Origin: Terriglobia bacterium
GTDB lineage: Bacteria > Acidobacteriota > Terriglobia > Terriglobales > Acidobacteriaceae
Reading direction: 5' to 3'
DNA length: 64,000 nucleotides
Assembly (NCBI GenBank): GCA_020073465.1
Contig: JAIQFC010000021.1
Span: 62,001-126,000 of the forward strand
Numbering within the stretch: the first letter of the stretch is position 1; each line of letters begins with the position of its first letter. Both the position numbers and the translations under genes were made by a program. The notes under the pieces are model-generated. The model saw only the letters and a list, made by a program, of their open reading frames with translations, searched no databases and had not been told where the DNA came from. Of this stretch, positions 52,348 through 61,022 are shown one piece after another.

Positions 52348-54483
52348 CTAGAACGAGAACTTGATGGCAAACTGCAACTGCCGCGGATTGAGCATCGTCC
52401 TGGGCGTCCCGAAGTTGCTGTTCGGAGCCGGAGGAACGAAGAATTGCGGAGGAAGCGCTCCAGCCGGAATCTGGCCGGCAGCCGTCAGGTCGCCCATGGT
52501 TGGACAGGCCGCCGCTCCTTGCTGAATCGCCAGCGACGCGGCGTCTCCAAAGTGCTGTGGCACGGCTCCGCAGAAGACGGGTGAACCATACACGGTGAAC
52601 ACCTCGTCGATATTCTGGCGGTTGAGCACGTTGAACGCGTCCAGCATCAGGTCCAGCTTCTTGTGCTCGCCCAACTGGAAAGAGCGAGACACGCGCAAGT
52701 CCCACGAGCGTAGTGGCTGACCGATGTACGAATTCCTTCCGGAGAGGCCCACACGATCGGTGACCGGGTTCGTGTCACCGTTAGAGTCGCCGCCCACGAA
52801 CATGGTGAAGGGCCGTCCCGACTGAATCGTGACAATGCTGCTGAACTGGAAGCCCCTGGCGAAGCCGTGATCGGGCGCGTTCGCGGTGAAGTTCGCCACG
52901 AAGCGGTGGCGCGCATCCTGATTCGAGAGCGCCCGCTCCGACTTGTTGTCAAACTGGTTCTGTGGGAGGTTAATGAAAGTCGTGAAGTTTCCGTTGTCTA
53001 GGATCTTGGAATACGTATAGTTCGCATTCAGGCTGAAATGCGAGCCGAGCTTCTCGATGGCCTGGAAGGTCATGCCGTGGTAAATCGCATTGACCACGTT
53101 GTAGTTGTAGTCCAGAAAGCCGCCATTGGAGAATTCCAATCCGTGGGCAGTGGCCCCGTCATCGAAATAGGGCTTGCCTACCAGCAAGGTTGGCGTCCCA
53201 TCGCAGCCACTGATTGTGCCATTGGCATTGAGCCAACCGTTTGCATTGGCATCCGGCTTGCTGGTGCCCACTGGGCAGGTGACGTTCAAACCATTTCCGA
53301 GGACGAGGCGGTGGGCCTGCACCATGAGGTATCCGATATCAACCGTCAGCCCTTTGCCGATCTGCCGGTCGATCTCCAGGCTGGCCTGCTCGGCGTAGGG
53401 GACTTTACTGCGGTGGCGGTCCATTCCTCCGGCGCCGACCGTACAGTTGTATTCGGCACCCACCGGAAGGAACGGAGTGCAGTTGCCGGTCAGGGTCTGC
53501 TGCGGGTAGAGACCGGTTGAAAGAATACTCTGGGCTGCGGTGGCAGCCGCCCCGAGACAGAAATCACCTCCCAGGTCGATACCCTGGCACTGTCCCACCA
53601 ATGACTGCGGCAGGAAGCCGGCCGCATTCACCAGATTCAATTGCCAGCCACCCGTGTCCGCACCTTTGCGAACCATGGGGAGGGTAATACCTGGAATGAA
53701 GTTGGGGAGAGTTTTCTGGTTGCCGGTGATGAAAAAGAAGGTCATGTTCTGGCGATCATCAAACATGCCAAACCCGGCACGAATTACGGTCTTGTTGTCC
53801 GGGGAATACGCGATCCCCACTCGCGGCTGAATTGCGCCATAGTAGGAGTCGATCTGGGCCGACAGGCCAGTTTCAAAGTCGTACCGCAGACCGTAGTTGA
53901 GGGAGAATTTGGGACTCAGCTTCCATTGGTCTTGCGCAAAGAAGCCGTAGTAGCCGTGGTTCAGCTTGTACTGGTAGTTCGACTGTAGCTGCGTCGGAAA
54001 TGCGTTAGCCCAGTTCGTGGTATCCAGCCCACCCACATTGTTGCTGAGGGGGAAGTCGCCATTCTGGAAACCGGTTCGGGCCAGGGCGACACCATAGAAA
54101 GTGGCTCCGACACCAAAGAAGAAGGGAGGGAGAGGGCAAGGCGGGCCGGGGATTGGGGAAATGGCTGCCCCGCCCGGCTTGTTGATGAAGTTGGCAAAAT
54201 CGACCATGCAGTTCAAGTCCGGCAGGATGATTCTGGCCGGCGTAAATCCGGGATAGATGGTCGCATCCCAAATGTAGTTTGAATCAAACCCAAACTGCGC
54301 ATTGTGCTTCCCTTTGAACCATCCGAGCGAGTCCGAGAACTGGAAGCGGCTCTCGTAAATGGAGTCCAGAGTTCCAAAGTTGTGCCCGAACGACAGGTCG
54401 TTGGGAACGTCCAGATCCGGCTGACCGGTTACCCCGGGGAAGTTGTAATGCCTTCGGGCGTACTGGACCAGGGCAGTGTTCAC
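52348..54483 (-). CDS. TonB-dependent receptor, C-terminal barrel part of a split gene
   Basis: A 711-residue reading frame that continues the barrel of the Oar-like receptor begun by the next entry: TALVQYARRHYNFPGVTGQP, LGWFKGKHNAQFGFDSNYIW, GYYGFFAQDQWKLSPKFSLN and the C-terminal LNPRQLQFAIKFSF. Its apparent GTG start overlaps the TGA stop of the upstream part (GTGA). Compared with intact relatives, roughly 50 residues of barrel appear to be missing at the junction, and the frame changes. A product alone would lack signal, plug and TonB box. Confidence 0.8.
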   Translation of the reverse strand: MNTALVQYARRHYNFPGVTGQPDLDVPNDLSFGHNFGTLDSIYESRFQFSDSLGWFKGKHNAQFGFDSNYIWDATIYPGFTPARIILPDLNCMVDFANFINKPGGAAISPIPGPPCPLPPFFFGVGATFYGVALARTGFQNGDFPLSNNVGGLDTTNWANAFPTQLQSNYQYKLNHGYYGFFAQDQWKLSPKFSLNYGLRYDFETGLSAQIDSYYGAIQPRVGIAYSPDNKTVIRAGFGMFDDRQNMTFFFITGNQKTLPNFIPGITLPMVRKGADTGGWQLNLVNAAGFLPQSLVGQCQGIDLGGDFCLGAAATAAQSILSTGLYPQQTLTGNCTPFLPVGAEYNCTVGAGGMDRHRSKVPYAEQASLEIDRQIGKGLTVDIGYLMVQAHRLVLGNGLNVTCPVGTSKPDANANGWLNANGTISGCDGTPTLLVGKPYFDDGATAHGLEFSNGGFLDYNYNVVNAIYHGMTFQAIEKLGSHFSLNANYTYSKILDNGNFTTFINLPQNQFDNKSERALSNQDARHRFVANFTANAPDHGFARGFQFSSIVTIQSGRPFTMFVGGDSNGDTNPVTDRVGLSGRNSYIGQPLRSWDLRVSRSFQLGEHKKLDLMLDAFNVLNRQNIDEVFTVYGSPVFCGAVPQHFGDAASLAIQQGAAACPTMGDLTAAGQIPAGALPPQFFVPPAPNSNFGTPRTMLNPRQLQFAIKFSF

Positions 54484-55583
54484 CAGGGATTGTTGGTGTT
54501 GATCTGATGATCAAGCCGGGCAAAGCCGTAGTCGTTGTCTTTTGTCTTCAGAGGATTGGGATCCTCCCCTGGAATCCCGATATACGCCTTGGCCAGGTTG
54601 ATGGTCGCAATGTTGTCCCTGAAATCGGGCGGGAGGATTGGGTCTTCTCCACGCCGTACGCCCTCGTAGTTCAGAAAGAAAAAAGTCCTGTCTTTGACGA
54701 TGGGACCGCCGAGAGTCCCTCCAAACTGGTTTTGCCGCAGGGCAAATGGTGCCGGCGCCGGTTGCAGCAGCGAACGTGCGTCCAGTTTGCTGTTCTGGAA
54801 GTAGTCGTAGATCGAGCCATGCAGGTTGTTGGTACCAGACTTCGTCACTACGTTGACGATGCCGCCCAGTGCCCGTCCATACTCCGATCCAAAACTGTTG
54901 TTGACCACGCGAAATTCCTGTACTGACTCTTGTGGAGGTGTGGCGCGCTGTACACCGGTGTTCGAGTTGATGAAGTCTGCGCCATCCACGGTAATTTCGT
55001 TGCTGAACGATCGCATGCCACCGAACGAGATCTGCGTGATCTCAAACTCAGTGAAAGTAGTGCCCAGACTCGTGCGGCCGCTGGCGACACCTGGAGTCAG
55101 CAGAGCGAAATCTGTGAACAGGCGTCCGCTCACCGGTAAGGAACTGATCTGCTTCGGGTCAATCACCTGGCTGATCTCGGTGCGCGTGGCCTCCACGGTG
55201 GGCGCTTCCGTGGTGACCACAACCTCTTGAACCACCGCCGCCACCTTCATGGTGACATTCATGGTTGCAGTTTGGCCGACCGTTAGAACCACGCCGGTGA
55301 GTTGGTATTTCCCGAAGCCGGTGTAGGTCACCGTCAGTTCATAGCGTCCCGGTGGCAGGCTGGGGACCAGATAGTACCCGGTCTCATTCGATACGGCGCT
55401 GTAACTCTGATTGGTATCGAGTGCCCGAACCGTGATGGCCGCTTTTACCAGGGCCCGGCCGCTTTCGTCCGTGACGGTTCCGCTGAGCTGGGCAAAACTT
55501 ATCGTGGCTTGAGCCGCGGCAAACTGTGTCGAGAGCACAGTCATCATCACCGCGGCCAGGAACGTCCAAATGCGCAGTCTCAT
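54480..55583 (-). CDS. TonB-dependent receptor, N-terminal signal, regulatory and plug part of a split gene
   Basis: A 367-residue frame with signal peptide (LAAVMMTVLSTQFAAAQ), carboxypeptidase-regulatory-like domain (LSGTVTDESGRALVKAAITV), TonB-receptor plug (ITVDGADFINSNTGVQRATP, YGRALGGIVNVVTKSGTNNL) and the first barrel strands, ending abruptly at DHQINTNNPW followed by TGA at about 54480. AAGGGGG precedes the ATG. The rest of the barrel lies in the overlapping downstream frame. Operator copy 3 upstream places it in the TetR regulon, so the substrate is probably the acid handled by the nearby ligases. Confidence 0.85.
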   Translation of the reverse strand: MRLRIWTFLAAVMMTVLSTQFAAAQATISFAQLSGTVTDESGRALVKAAITVRALDTNQSYSAVSNETGYYLVPSLPPGRYELTVTYTGFGKYQLTGVVLTVGQTATMNVTMKVAAVVQEVVVTTEAPTVEATRTEISQVIDPKQISSLPVSGRLFTDFALLTPGVASGRTSLGTTFTEFEITQISFGGMRSFSNEITVDGADFINSNTGVQRATPPQESVQEFRVVNNSFGSEYGRALGGIVNVVTKSGTNNLHGSIYDYFQNSKLDARSLLQPAPAPFALRQNQFGGTLGGPIVKDRTFFFLNYEGVRRGEDPILPPDFRDNIATINLAKAYIGIPGEDPNPLKTKDNDYGFARLDHQINTNNPW

Positions 55584-55729
55584 AAGCCCCCTTGTCAGGA
55601 TCCCCTTGGCGCGTTAACTCAAGATTGCTCAGACCTCTAACCGGCTTAAACACTCGGGCCGGTCGGGATGAATGCGACTGGCTCAACCGAAAGCACTCTG
55701 GAATCGGGCTGCTTCCCCACAGTCTTACT

Positions 55730-55750
55730 CTATCGAACGTCCGTTCACTA
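55730..55750. promoter_or_regulatory. TetR operator copy 3, before the TonB receptor gene
   Basis: CTATCGAACGTCCGTTCACTA has palindromic arms GAACG and CGTTC around a 2-base centre, and shares CTATCGAACGTnCGTT with copy 1. It lies about 147 bases upstream of the ATG at 55583. Nothing else is recognisable in the 247-base gap 55584-55830. Confidence 0.72.
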
Positions 55751-55830
55751 TATTTGCCTGAGTCGCAGTATTTTCCACAAGCACCCCGTGCTGTCAAGAG
55801 AAATATCGATCGAGACGATCTGTTATTCCA

Positions 55831-56931
55831 CTAACGGCCTGCCAGAACCGGTTTCCCCCAGACCTCGCGCGCCGTCTCAGCCACCAGCCGGAGTTTGGCC
55901 TCCTGGTCGGCCGGGGTCAACAAGTTCCCTTCCATGGTCGAGGCGAACCCGCACTGAGGACTCAGGGCCAGCCGTTCCAATGCCATAAAGGCGGAGGCCT
56001 GTTCAATCCGGTGCTTCAGTTCGTTCTTGCTTTCGAGGACCGCCTTCTTCGAACTGACCAGGCCCAGAACTACGGCGCGATCCTCCGGAACCTGGCGCAA
56101 AGGCTCGAAGCCTCCGGACCGTTCGTCGTCGTACTCGAGCAGGAAGCGCTGAAATTTGGTCTTCTGAAAGACCTTGGTGATCGGACCGTAGTCTCCCGAA
56201 GCGTAAAACTTGCTCTGGTTGTTTCCCCGGCACAGATGCAGGCCAAAGGTGATTCCCGGATGGTCGCCAATCACCGCATTGTCCATCTCGATGGAGAGAT
56301 CCAGCAGCCGGTCTGGGTCATTGCCCCGCTGGCGGTATCCCTCGCGCAACTGCGGATCGAGCAAGGCGGTGTATTGCGGTGAATCGATTTGAATGTAAGT
56401 GCAGCCCAGGCGGATCAACTCCTCGACTTCGCCGCGCAGGATGTCGACCAGGTCCGCCAGATAGGCATCGATCTTCGGATAAGCTCCGCTGGATTTATTG
56501 CCATCGTAGTAAGCTGCGGCTTGCTGTGCGCTGATCATGGTGGTCTTCGCGGCGCGATCCGTGCGCGCGCGCATATAGGTGAATTCCTCGGCGCACAGCG
56601 GCCGCTTGCGGCGCAGCTTGGATACAACTACGGGCCGGGGCAGGACCAACTCTTCGCCCTTTTCGTTGCGGAAAGGAATCGCCCAACCGCCGAACTTATC
56701 GAAGCCTTCGACTGCATCAATCAGGTGTCCGTAGAATGCATACCGCCGCATCTCGCCATCAGTCATCACTTCCAGGTCGACGCGAGTTTGTGTATCGATG
56801 GCTTCATTCACGGCGCGGTCTTCCACGCGCTTGAACTCTGCTTCACTCAGCTTGCCCGATTCGTGACGATCACGAGCTTCCTTCAGATATGCCGGCCGCA
56901 ACAGACTCCCGATCACATCGCTGCGATACAT
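55831..56931 (-). CDS. core MetE-like (cobalamin-independent methionine synthase C-terminal) methyltransferase A
   Basis: A 366-residue TIM barrel of the MetE C-terminal / UROD superfamily from the ATG at 56931, preceded by GAGGAGG. It lacks the MetE N-terminal domain. Zinc-thiolate ligands appear in order His232 and Cys234 in LHLCRGN, Glu266 in LLEYDDER and Cys327 in SPQCGFAS, with an E-to-C spacing close to that of E. coli MetE. EVMTDGEMRRYAFYGH and VIGSLLRP resemble the archaeal core-MetE type. It should transfer a methyl group to or from a thiol. Divergent from its likely partner at 57251. Confidence 0.85.
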   Translation of the reverse strand: MYRSDVIGSLLRPAYLKEARDRHESGKLSEAEFKRVEDRAVNEAIDTQTRVDLEVMTDGEMRRYAFYGHLIDAVEGFDKFGGWAIPFRNEKGEELVLPRPVVVSKLRRKRPLCAEEFTYMRARTDRAAKTTMISAQQAAAYYDGNKSSGAYPKIDAYLADLVDILRGEVEELIRLGCTYIQIDSPQYTALLDPQLREGYRQRGNDPDRLLDLSIEMDNAVIGDHPGITFGLHLCRGNNQSKFYASGDYGPITKVFQKTKFQRFLLEYDDERSGGFEPLRQVPEDRAVVLGLVSSKKAVLESKNELKHRIEQASAFMALERLALSPQCGFASTMEGNLLTPADQEAKLRLVAETAREVWGKPVLAGR

Positions 56932-57250
56932 GGGGGACCTCCTCACCGCACTGAGCCTCTGTCCCGCATGCACCGTGCGATTGCCGCTGGTTTCATGGGG
57001 CCAAAGGCTTGAGCGGGCATCACATTACTCCAGACGGAACTGGACCCTCAAGCCAAATTTATTTTGAGAATTCGAACAGCACGCGGTGAATTTCGGCCCT
57101 GAGCATTTGACATGAAGCAGTTAGGGGCAGTGGTTTTGCGGCGTAACGAGGCCAAAAAAACTTCTCTGCAATTCACAACTCAAGAACCCTCTTGCAAACC
57201 GGGGGTATTATGTTTTCGCTTCAGGCGGCCGCGACCGGCGGAAGGAAATC
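56932..57250. other. divergent promoter region between the two MetE-like genes
   Basis: About 319 bases without coding potential. It is A/T-rich in parts (near 57055-57075 and 57155-57160). A TTGACA hexamer sits at 57107-57112 without a good -10 partner. I see no TetR operator copy here and no riboswitch I can recognise. Confidence 0.4.
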
Positions 57251-58255
57251 ATGAGCGAGCGAATCAAGACCACCGTAGTGGGCAGCTATCCCGTTCCCTC
57301 CTGGCTGGTGGGCAACACTTCGCGCCTGGTGTTGCGCGACGCGGTGATGGCCGTGCTGAAGACGCAAGAACTTGCCGGGCTGGACATGGTGACAGACGGA
57401 GAACTGATGCGCTTCGATCCCAGTCATCCTGAAACCAACGGAATGGTGGACTACTTCGCGTCTCAGATGGACGGAATCCGCAAGCATTTTTCGCTCTCGG
57501 ACTTTGACCACTTCCGCTCCGACCGCGCCTCCGGATATCGCCTGCTCACCGCGGGAATGGTCGTAGGCAAAATTCAGGATGGAACTCTAAATCTGGCCCG
57601 TGAGTATGAATTCGTCAGCACGCTCACCAAGCTTCCCCTGAAATTTACTTGCACCGGCCCGCACATGCTGGCGCGTGTGCTCACGAACTGTTTCTACAAA
57701 AGCGTCGCGGACCTGGCCATGGATATTGCCGTCGTACTGCGCCGCCAGCTGGAACTGATTGAGGCCGACACCATTCAACTGGATGAGGCTTGTATCGCCG
57801 GCTTTCCCGAAGATGCTCCATGGGCGGCGGACGCGATCAACCATGTTCTCGATGGCCTGCTGAACGAGAAAGCAGTCCACATCTGCTTCGGCAACTACGG
57901 CGGCCAGCCGATGCTGAAGGGTTTCTGGCGCGACCTGATTCCTTTCCTGAACTCCCTGCGTACCGATCACCTGGTTCTGGAGTTCGCGCGGCGCGGCTAC
58001 GAAGAGTTGCCTGTCTTCTCCGATCTCGATCCAAAGATTCACCTTGGCGTTGGCCTGATCGACATTAAGGACAACGAGGTAGAGACCCCCGACCTTATCG
58101 CTTCGCGAATCGAGTACGCGGTCAAGGTCCTCGGTATGGAACGCCTGCGCTACGTCCATCCCGATTGTGGATTCTGGATGCTGCAGCGCAGTGTCGTCGA
58201 TCGCAAGATGCGTGCGTTGGTCGAAGGCCGAAATCTCTTCGAAGGACAGCAGTAG
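57251..58255 (+). CDS. core MetE-like methyltransferase B
   Basis: A 334-residue paralogue-like partner of the previous entry, also without the MetE N-terminal domain. It begins IKTTVVGSYPVPSWLVGNTS, has LDMVTDGELMRFDPSHPETN and zinc-type ligands His210 and Cys212 in VHICFGNYG, Glu244 in LVLEFARRG and Cys306 in HPDCGFWML. These mirror both protein A and full MetE. Methyl donor and acceptor are unknown. AAGGAAATC precedes the ATG. It is first gene of a rightward run with the AprA-like and Rieske genes. Confidence 0.85.
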   Translation: MSERIKTTVVGSYPVPSWLVGNTSRLVLRDAVMAVLKTQELAGLDMVTDGELMRFDPSHPETNGMVDYFASQMDGIRKHFSLSDFDHFRSDRASGYRLLTAGMVVGKIQDGTLNLAREYEFVSTLTKLPLKFTCTGPHMLARVLTNCFYKSVADLAMDIAVVLRRQLELIEADTIQLDEACIAGFPEDAPWAADAINHVLDGLLNEKAVHICFGNYGGQPMLKGFWRDLIPFLNSLRTDHLVLEFARRGYEELPVFSDLDPKIHLGVGLIDIKDNEVETPDLIASRIEYAVKVLGMERLRYVHPDCGFWMLQRSVVDRKMRALVEGRNLFEGQQ

Positions 58256-58288
58256 CAGTCTCACGGAAAGGAGCGTGGGGTTCCTCAC

Positions 58289-59932
58289 ATGATGAGCAGA
58301 TCACCGGCAGACGGCGAAAGAGCAACTGTTCGAGCGTTGGTTTTCAGCCATCTTGCGGGCATTGTTCTGGCTCCTGTGGTCAAAGCCCTCTGGGACCGGA
58401 AAGTTTTTGATCTATTGAATGGTCCATCTCAGTGGACCGGACTCGATGAGATCGTTGAACACACTCACGGCAACCGAGGGTATTTGCGAGTTGCCCTCCG
58501 GCTCTTGACCAGTTTCGGCTGGCTCGAGGAGCACGTCAGTGACGGCGGGACGCATCGGTCGTATGCCCTGACGCGTGCTGGCGTGTTGGGCTCGTCCGTC
58601 GCTCCACCTCTGTACGAGGAAGTCGTCGAATTCGTTCCGAAAGCGATCTTCTTGGAAGACTTCCTGTTCGGCACCTCCGATGAAATCGTGCTTCCCTCTC
58701 TGCAGGAACTGGTGGCTCGCGCCAAGTCCGGCTGGGGGCTCGCCTCAGACCATGGCCCTGAGTCGGCCAAGGTGCATGATCAAATCCGCAGGCATCTGGA
58801 TGGCATGTTGATCGGTCCCGCAATGGTTGCGTTGGCTCGAGCCGGAATATTGGACCGGCTCGGGCGCGGACCAGTCGCGATGAGCTCCATCGCAGCCCAC
58901 CAGGCCACCCTCGGCTGCATATTCGATCTCTTAGCGGCGCAGGGCTGGGTAGCGCGTGAACACGACACGGTTCGCCTGACCGCGTGCGGCCAGTACGCTG
59001 CCCAGATTTCGACTTCATACGGGGTTACCGTGTCCTACCTTCCGATGTTCAATGTAGTGAGCACCCTGTTGTTCGGAAATCCTCGCATTCCGCGATTGGA
59101 CGAGAGTGGGGTCGAGTTGCTGGTCAACCGCGGCATGAATGTGTGGGGAAGTGGAGGCGCTCACCAGACCTATTTCAAGAAGGTCGATGAGATCGTTGTC
59201 GAGATCTTCAACCGCCCGCTCAACCAGCAGCCGCAGGGCATCTGCGACATGGGTTGCGGGGATGGCAGCTTTCTGGAGCACCTGTATTTCGTCGTCAAGA
59301 ATCACACTGCTCGCGGCACCGTGCTGGATAAGTATCCGCTGATTCTTGTGGGAGCAGACTTCAACAAGGTGGCGCGTCGCGTCGCCAAGCAGAAACTGCG
59401 GAAAGCGGGCATTCCCAACTTCCACGTGATCGGCGGTGACATCAATCGTCCCGCGCAACTGGCAAGCGATCTCGAAGAACTTGGGCTGGATGTGCACGAT
59501 CTGTTGCATGTCCGCTCTTTCCTCGACCACAACCGGCCTTATATCGCACCGGCCAACTACGTCCGGGGAAGTCGGGAGGCGAGATCCACCGGTGCATGGG
59601 CGCACTTCGGAGCGGAAATCACCGCGGATGAGTTGGAGGAGAACCTCTTGCGCCACCTGCGCCGCTGGGCTCCGTATGTCGGGCGATTTGGCTTGTTGGT
59701 GCTCGAACTCCACACCTTGCCCCCTGTAGTCGCGGCCACCAACCTCGAGAGAACACCTGCTGTCGCCTACGACGGCACTCATGGGTTCTCCGATCAATAC
59801 CTGGTGGAGTTGCCCATTTTTCTGGACTGTGCGCGGGAGGCGGGATTGCGAGCGGACCCGCGCCACCAATGCAAGTTTCCGCCATCGGAGTTGGCTACAG
59901 TCAGCGTCAATTTCTTTGCGGCGGGAAGTTAG
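58289..59932 (+). CDS. AprA-like SAM-dependent methyltransferase
   Basis: A 547-residue protein. Two winged-helix-like segments (about 10-90 and 165-235) precede a class I SAM-binding fold around residue 320 (ICDMGCGDGSFLEHLYFVVK), with VLVGADFNKVARRVAKQKLR, FHVIGGDINRP and LHVRSFLDHNRPYI following. This arrangement resembles the MT2-type domain of the polyketide loading protein AprA and its stand-alone relatives. No polyketide synthase is nearby, so an unusual methyl donor/acceptor in catabolism is more likely. It lies 33 bases after MetE-like B. Confidence 0.7.
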   Translation: MMSRSPADGERATVRALVFSHLAGIVLAPVVKALWDRKVFDLLNGPSQWTGLDEIVEHTHGNRGYLRVALRLLTSFGWLEEHVSDGGTHRSYALTRAGVLGSSVAPPLYEEVVEFVPKAIFLEDFLFGTSDEIVLPSLQELVARAKSGWGLASDHGPESAKVHDQIRRHLDGMLIGPAMVALARAGILDRLGRGPVAMSSIAAHQATLGCIFDLLAAQGWVAREHDTVRLTACGQYAAQISTSYGVTVSYLPMFNVVSTLLFGNPRIPRLDESGVELLVNRGMNVWGSGGAHQTYFKKVDEIVVEIFNRPLNQQPQGICDMGCGDGSFLEHLYFVVKNHTARGTVLDKYPLILVGADFNKVARRVAKQKLRKAGIPNFHVIGGDINRPAQLASDLEELGLDVHDLLHVRSFLDHNRPYIAPANYVRGSREARSTGAWAHFGAEITADELEENLLRHLRRWAPYVGRFGLLVLELHTLPPVVAATNLERTPAVAYDGTHGFSDQYLVELPIFLDCAREAGLRADPRHQCKFPPSELATVSVNFFAAGS

Positions 59933-59970
59933 TCGAGTTGGCAGGGACCGAACCTTGGGGAGTAGGGGAT

Positions 59971-60999
59971 ATGTTTCTACGGAACTACTGGTACGCAGTT
60001 GCCTGGGATCATGAAATCAAGCGCTCGCCATTCGGGCGAATCGTATGCGGCGAGCCGATCGTTCTCTATCGCCAGACGAATGGTGCTCTCTCGGCATTTG
60101 AAGACTGCTGCCCGCACCGGTTGCTGCCTCTTTCGAAAGGGTTCCTCCAGGGCGATCAACTGGTCTGCAAGTATCACGGACTGAAATTCGACCAGCGTGG
60201 CGAGTGCGTTTGGATGCCGGGCCAGGAAGGCGTCCACAAGGACACGAAAATCCGGACATACCCGGTCGCAGAAAAGCATCGCTTCGTGTGGGTCTGGATC
60301 GGAGATCCCGCGTTGGCCGACGAAGCCAAGCTTCCCGATCTTCACTGGTGCTCTGACCCGGCTTGGGTCTTCGAGGGCAGCACCTACCATGTCAAGTGCA
60401 ACTACCAACTTCTGGTGGACAACCTGATGGACCTGTCCCACGAGACTTTCGTGCATCCTTCCAGCATCGGACAGCACGAGATTCTTGAAGCTCCGATCAA
60501 GGTCACGTCGGATGAGCGGTCCGCGACCGTGACGCGGTGGATGTACAACATTGATCCACCACCATTCTGGGCGGCAAACCTCAGGTCATTCGAGAAATGC
60601 GATCGCTGGCAGATCTGTAACTTCTCCTTGCCGGCGAATGTGATGATCGATGTCGGTGTGGCTCTGGCGGGAAGTGGCGCCCCGCAGGGCGACCGCTCCA
60701 AGGGTGTCACGGGTATCGTTGTGGACTTGATGACGCCTGAGACCGAAACGTCAACCTGGTATCACTGGGGCATGACGCGGAATTTTCAGGCCGATGATCG
60801 AGGTCTCACCTTCCGCATTCGTGATGGCCAGGCGGCGGTGTTTGCAGAAGACCTGGAGATCCTCGAGGCTCAACAGGAAAACATCCTGCGCCGTCCCGAC
60901 CGGGCCTTGCTCGATCTGAAGATTGATGCCGGCGGCGTCCAAGCCCGCAGAATTATTGCGCGGGAACTGGAGCGCAGCGCGGCTGCCCGAGTGAAATGA
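59971..60999 (+). CDS. VanA-type Rieske aromatic O-demethylase/oxygenase
   Basis: A 342-residue product from the ATG at 59971, preceded by AGGGGAT; the longer frame to 59869 overlaps the upstream gene. Rieske 2Fe-2S ligands are Cys47/His49 in CCPHRL and Cys66/His69 in CKYHG. The mononuclear iron site is DNLMDLSHETFVHP (Asp, two His). The start MFLRNYWYAVAWDHEI and length match the vanillate O-demethylase oxygenase group, which releases formaldehyde from methoxy-aromatics. No VanB-type reductase gene is in the window. It is convergent with the PQQ enzyme gene. Confidence 0.88.
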   Translation: MFLRNYWYAVAWDHEIKRSPFGRIVCGEPIVLYRQTNGALSAFEDCCPHRLLPLSKGFLQGDQLVCKYHGLKFDQRGECVWMPGQEGVHKDTKIRTYPVAEKHRFVWVWIGDPALADEAKLPDLHWCSDPAWVFEGSTYHVKCNYQLLVDNLMDLSHETFVHPSSIGQHEILEAPIKVTSDERSATVTRWMYNIDPPPFWAANLRSFEKCDRWQICNFSLPANVMIDVGVALAGSGAPQGDRSKGVTGIVVDLMTPETETSTWYHWGMTRNFQADDRGLTFRIRDGQAAVFAEDLEILEAQQENILRRPDRALLDLKIDAGGVQARRIIARELERSAAARVK

Positions 61000-61022
61000 A
61001 ATCGCCAGGTCGCCTTCGCGAT

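Noticed and set aside
57107-57135. TTGACA as -35 of a promoter for MetE-like B
   Set aside because: The sequence 17 bases downstream has no acceptable -10 hexamer.
58289-60999. A natural-product gene cluster around the AprA-like methyltransferase
   Set aside because: No ketosynthase, acyltransferase, carrier protein or peptide synthetase is present; the neighbours fit catabolism better.
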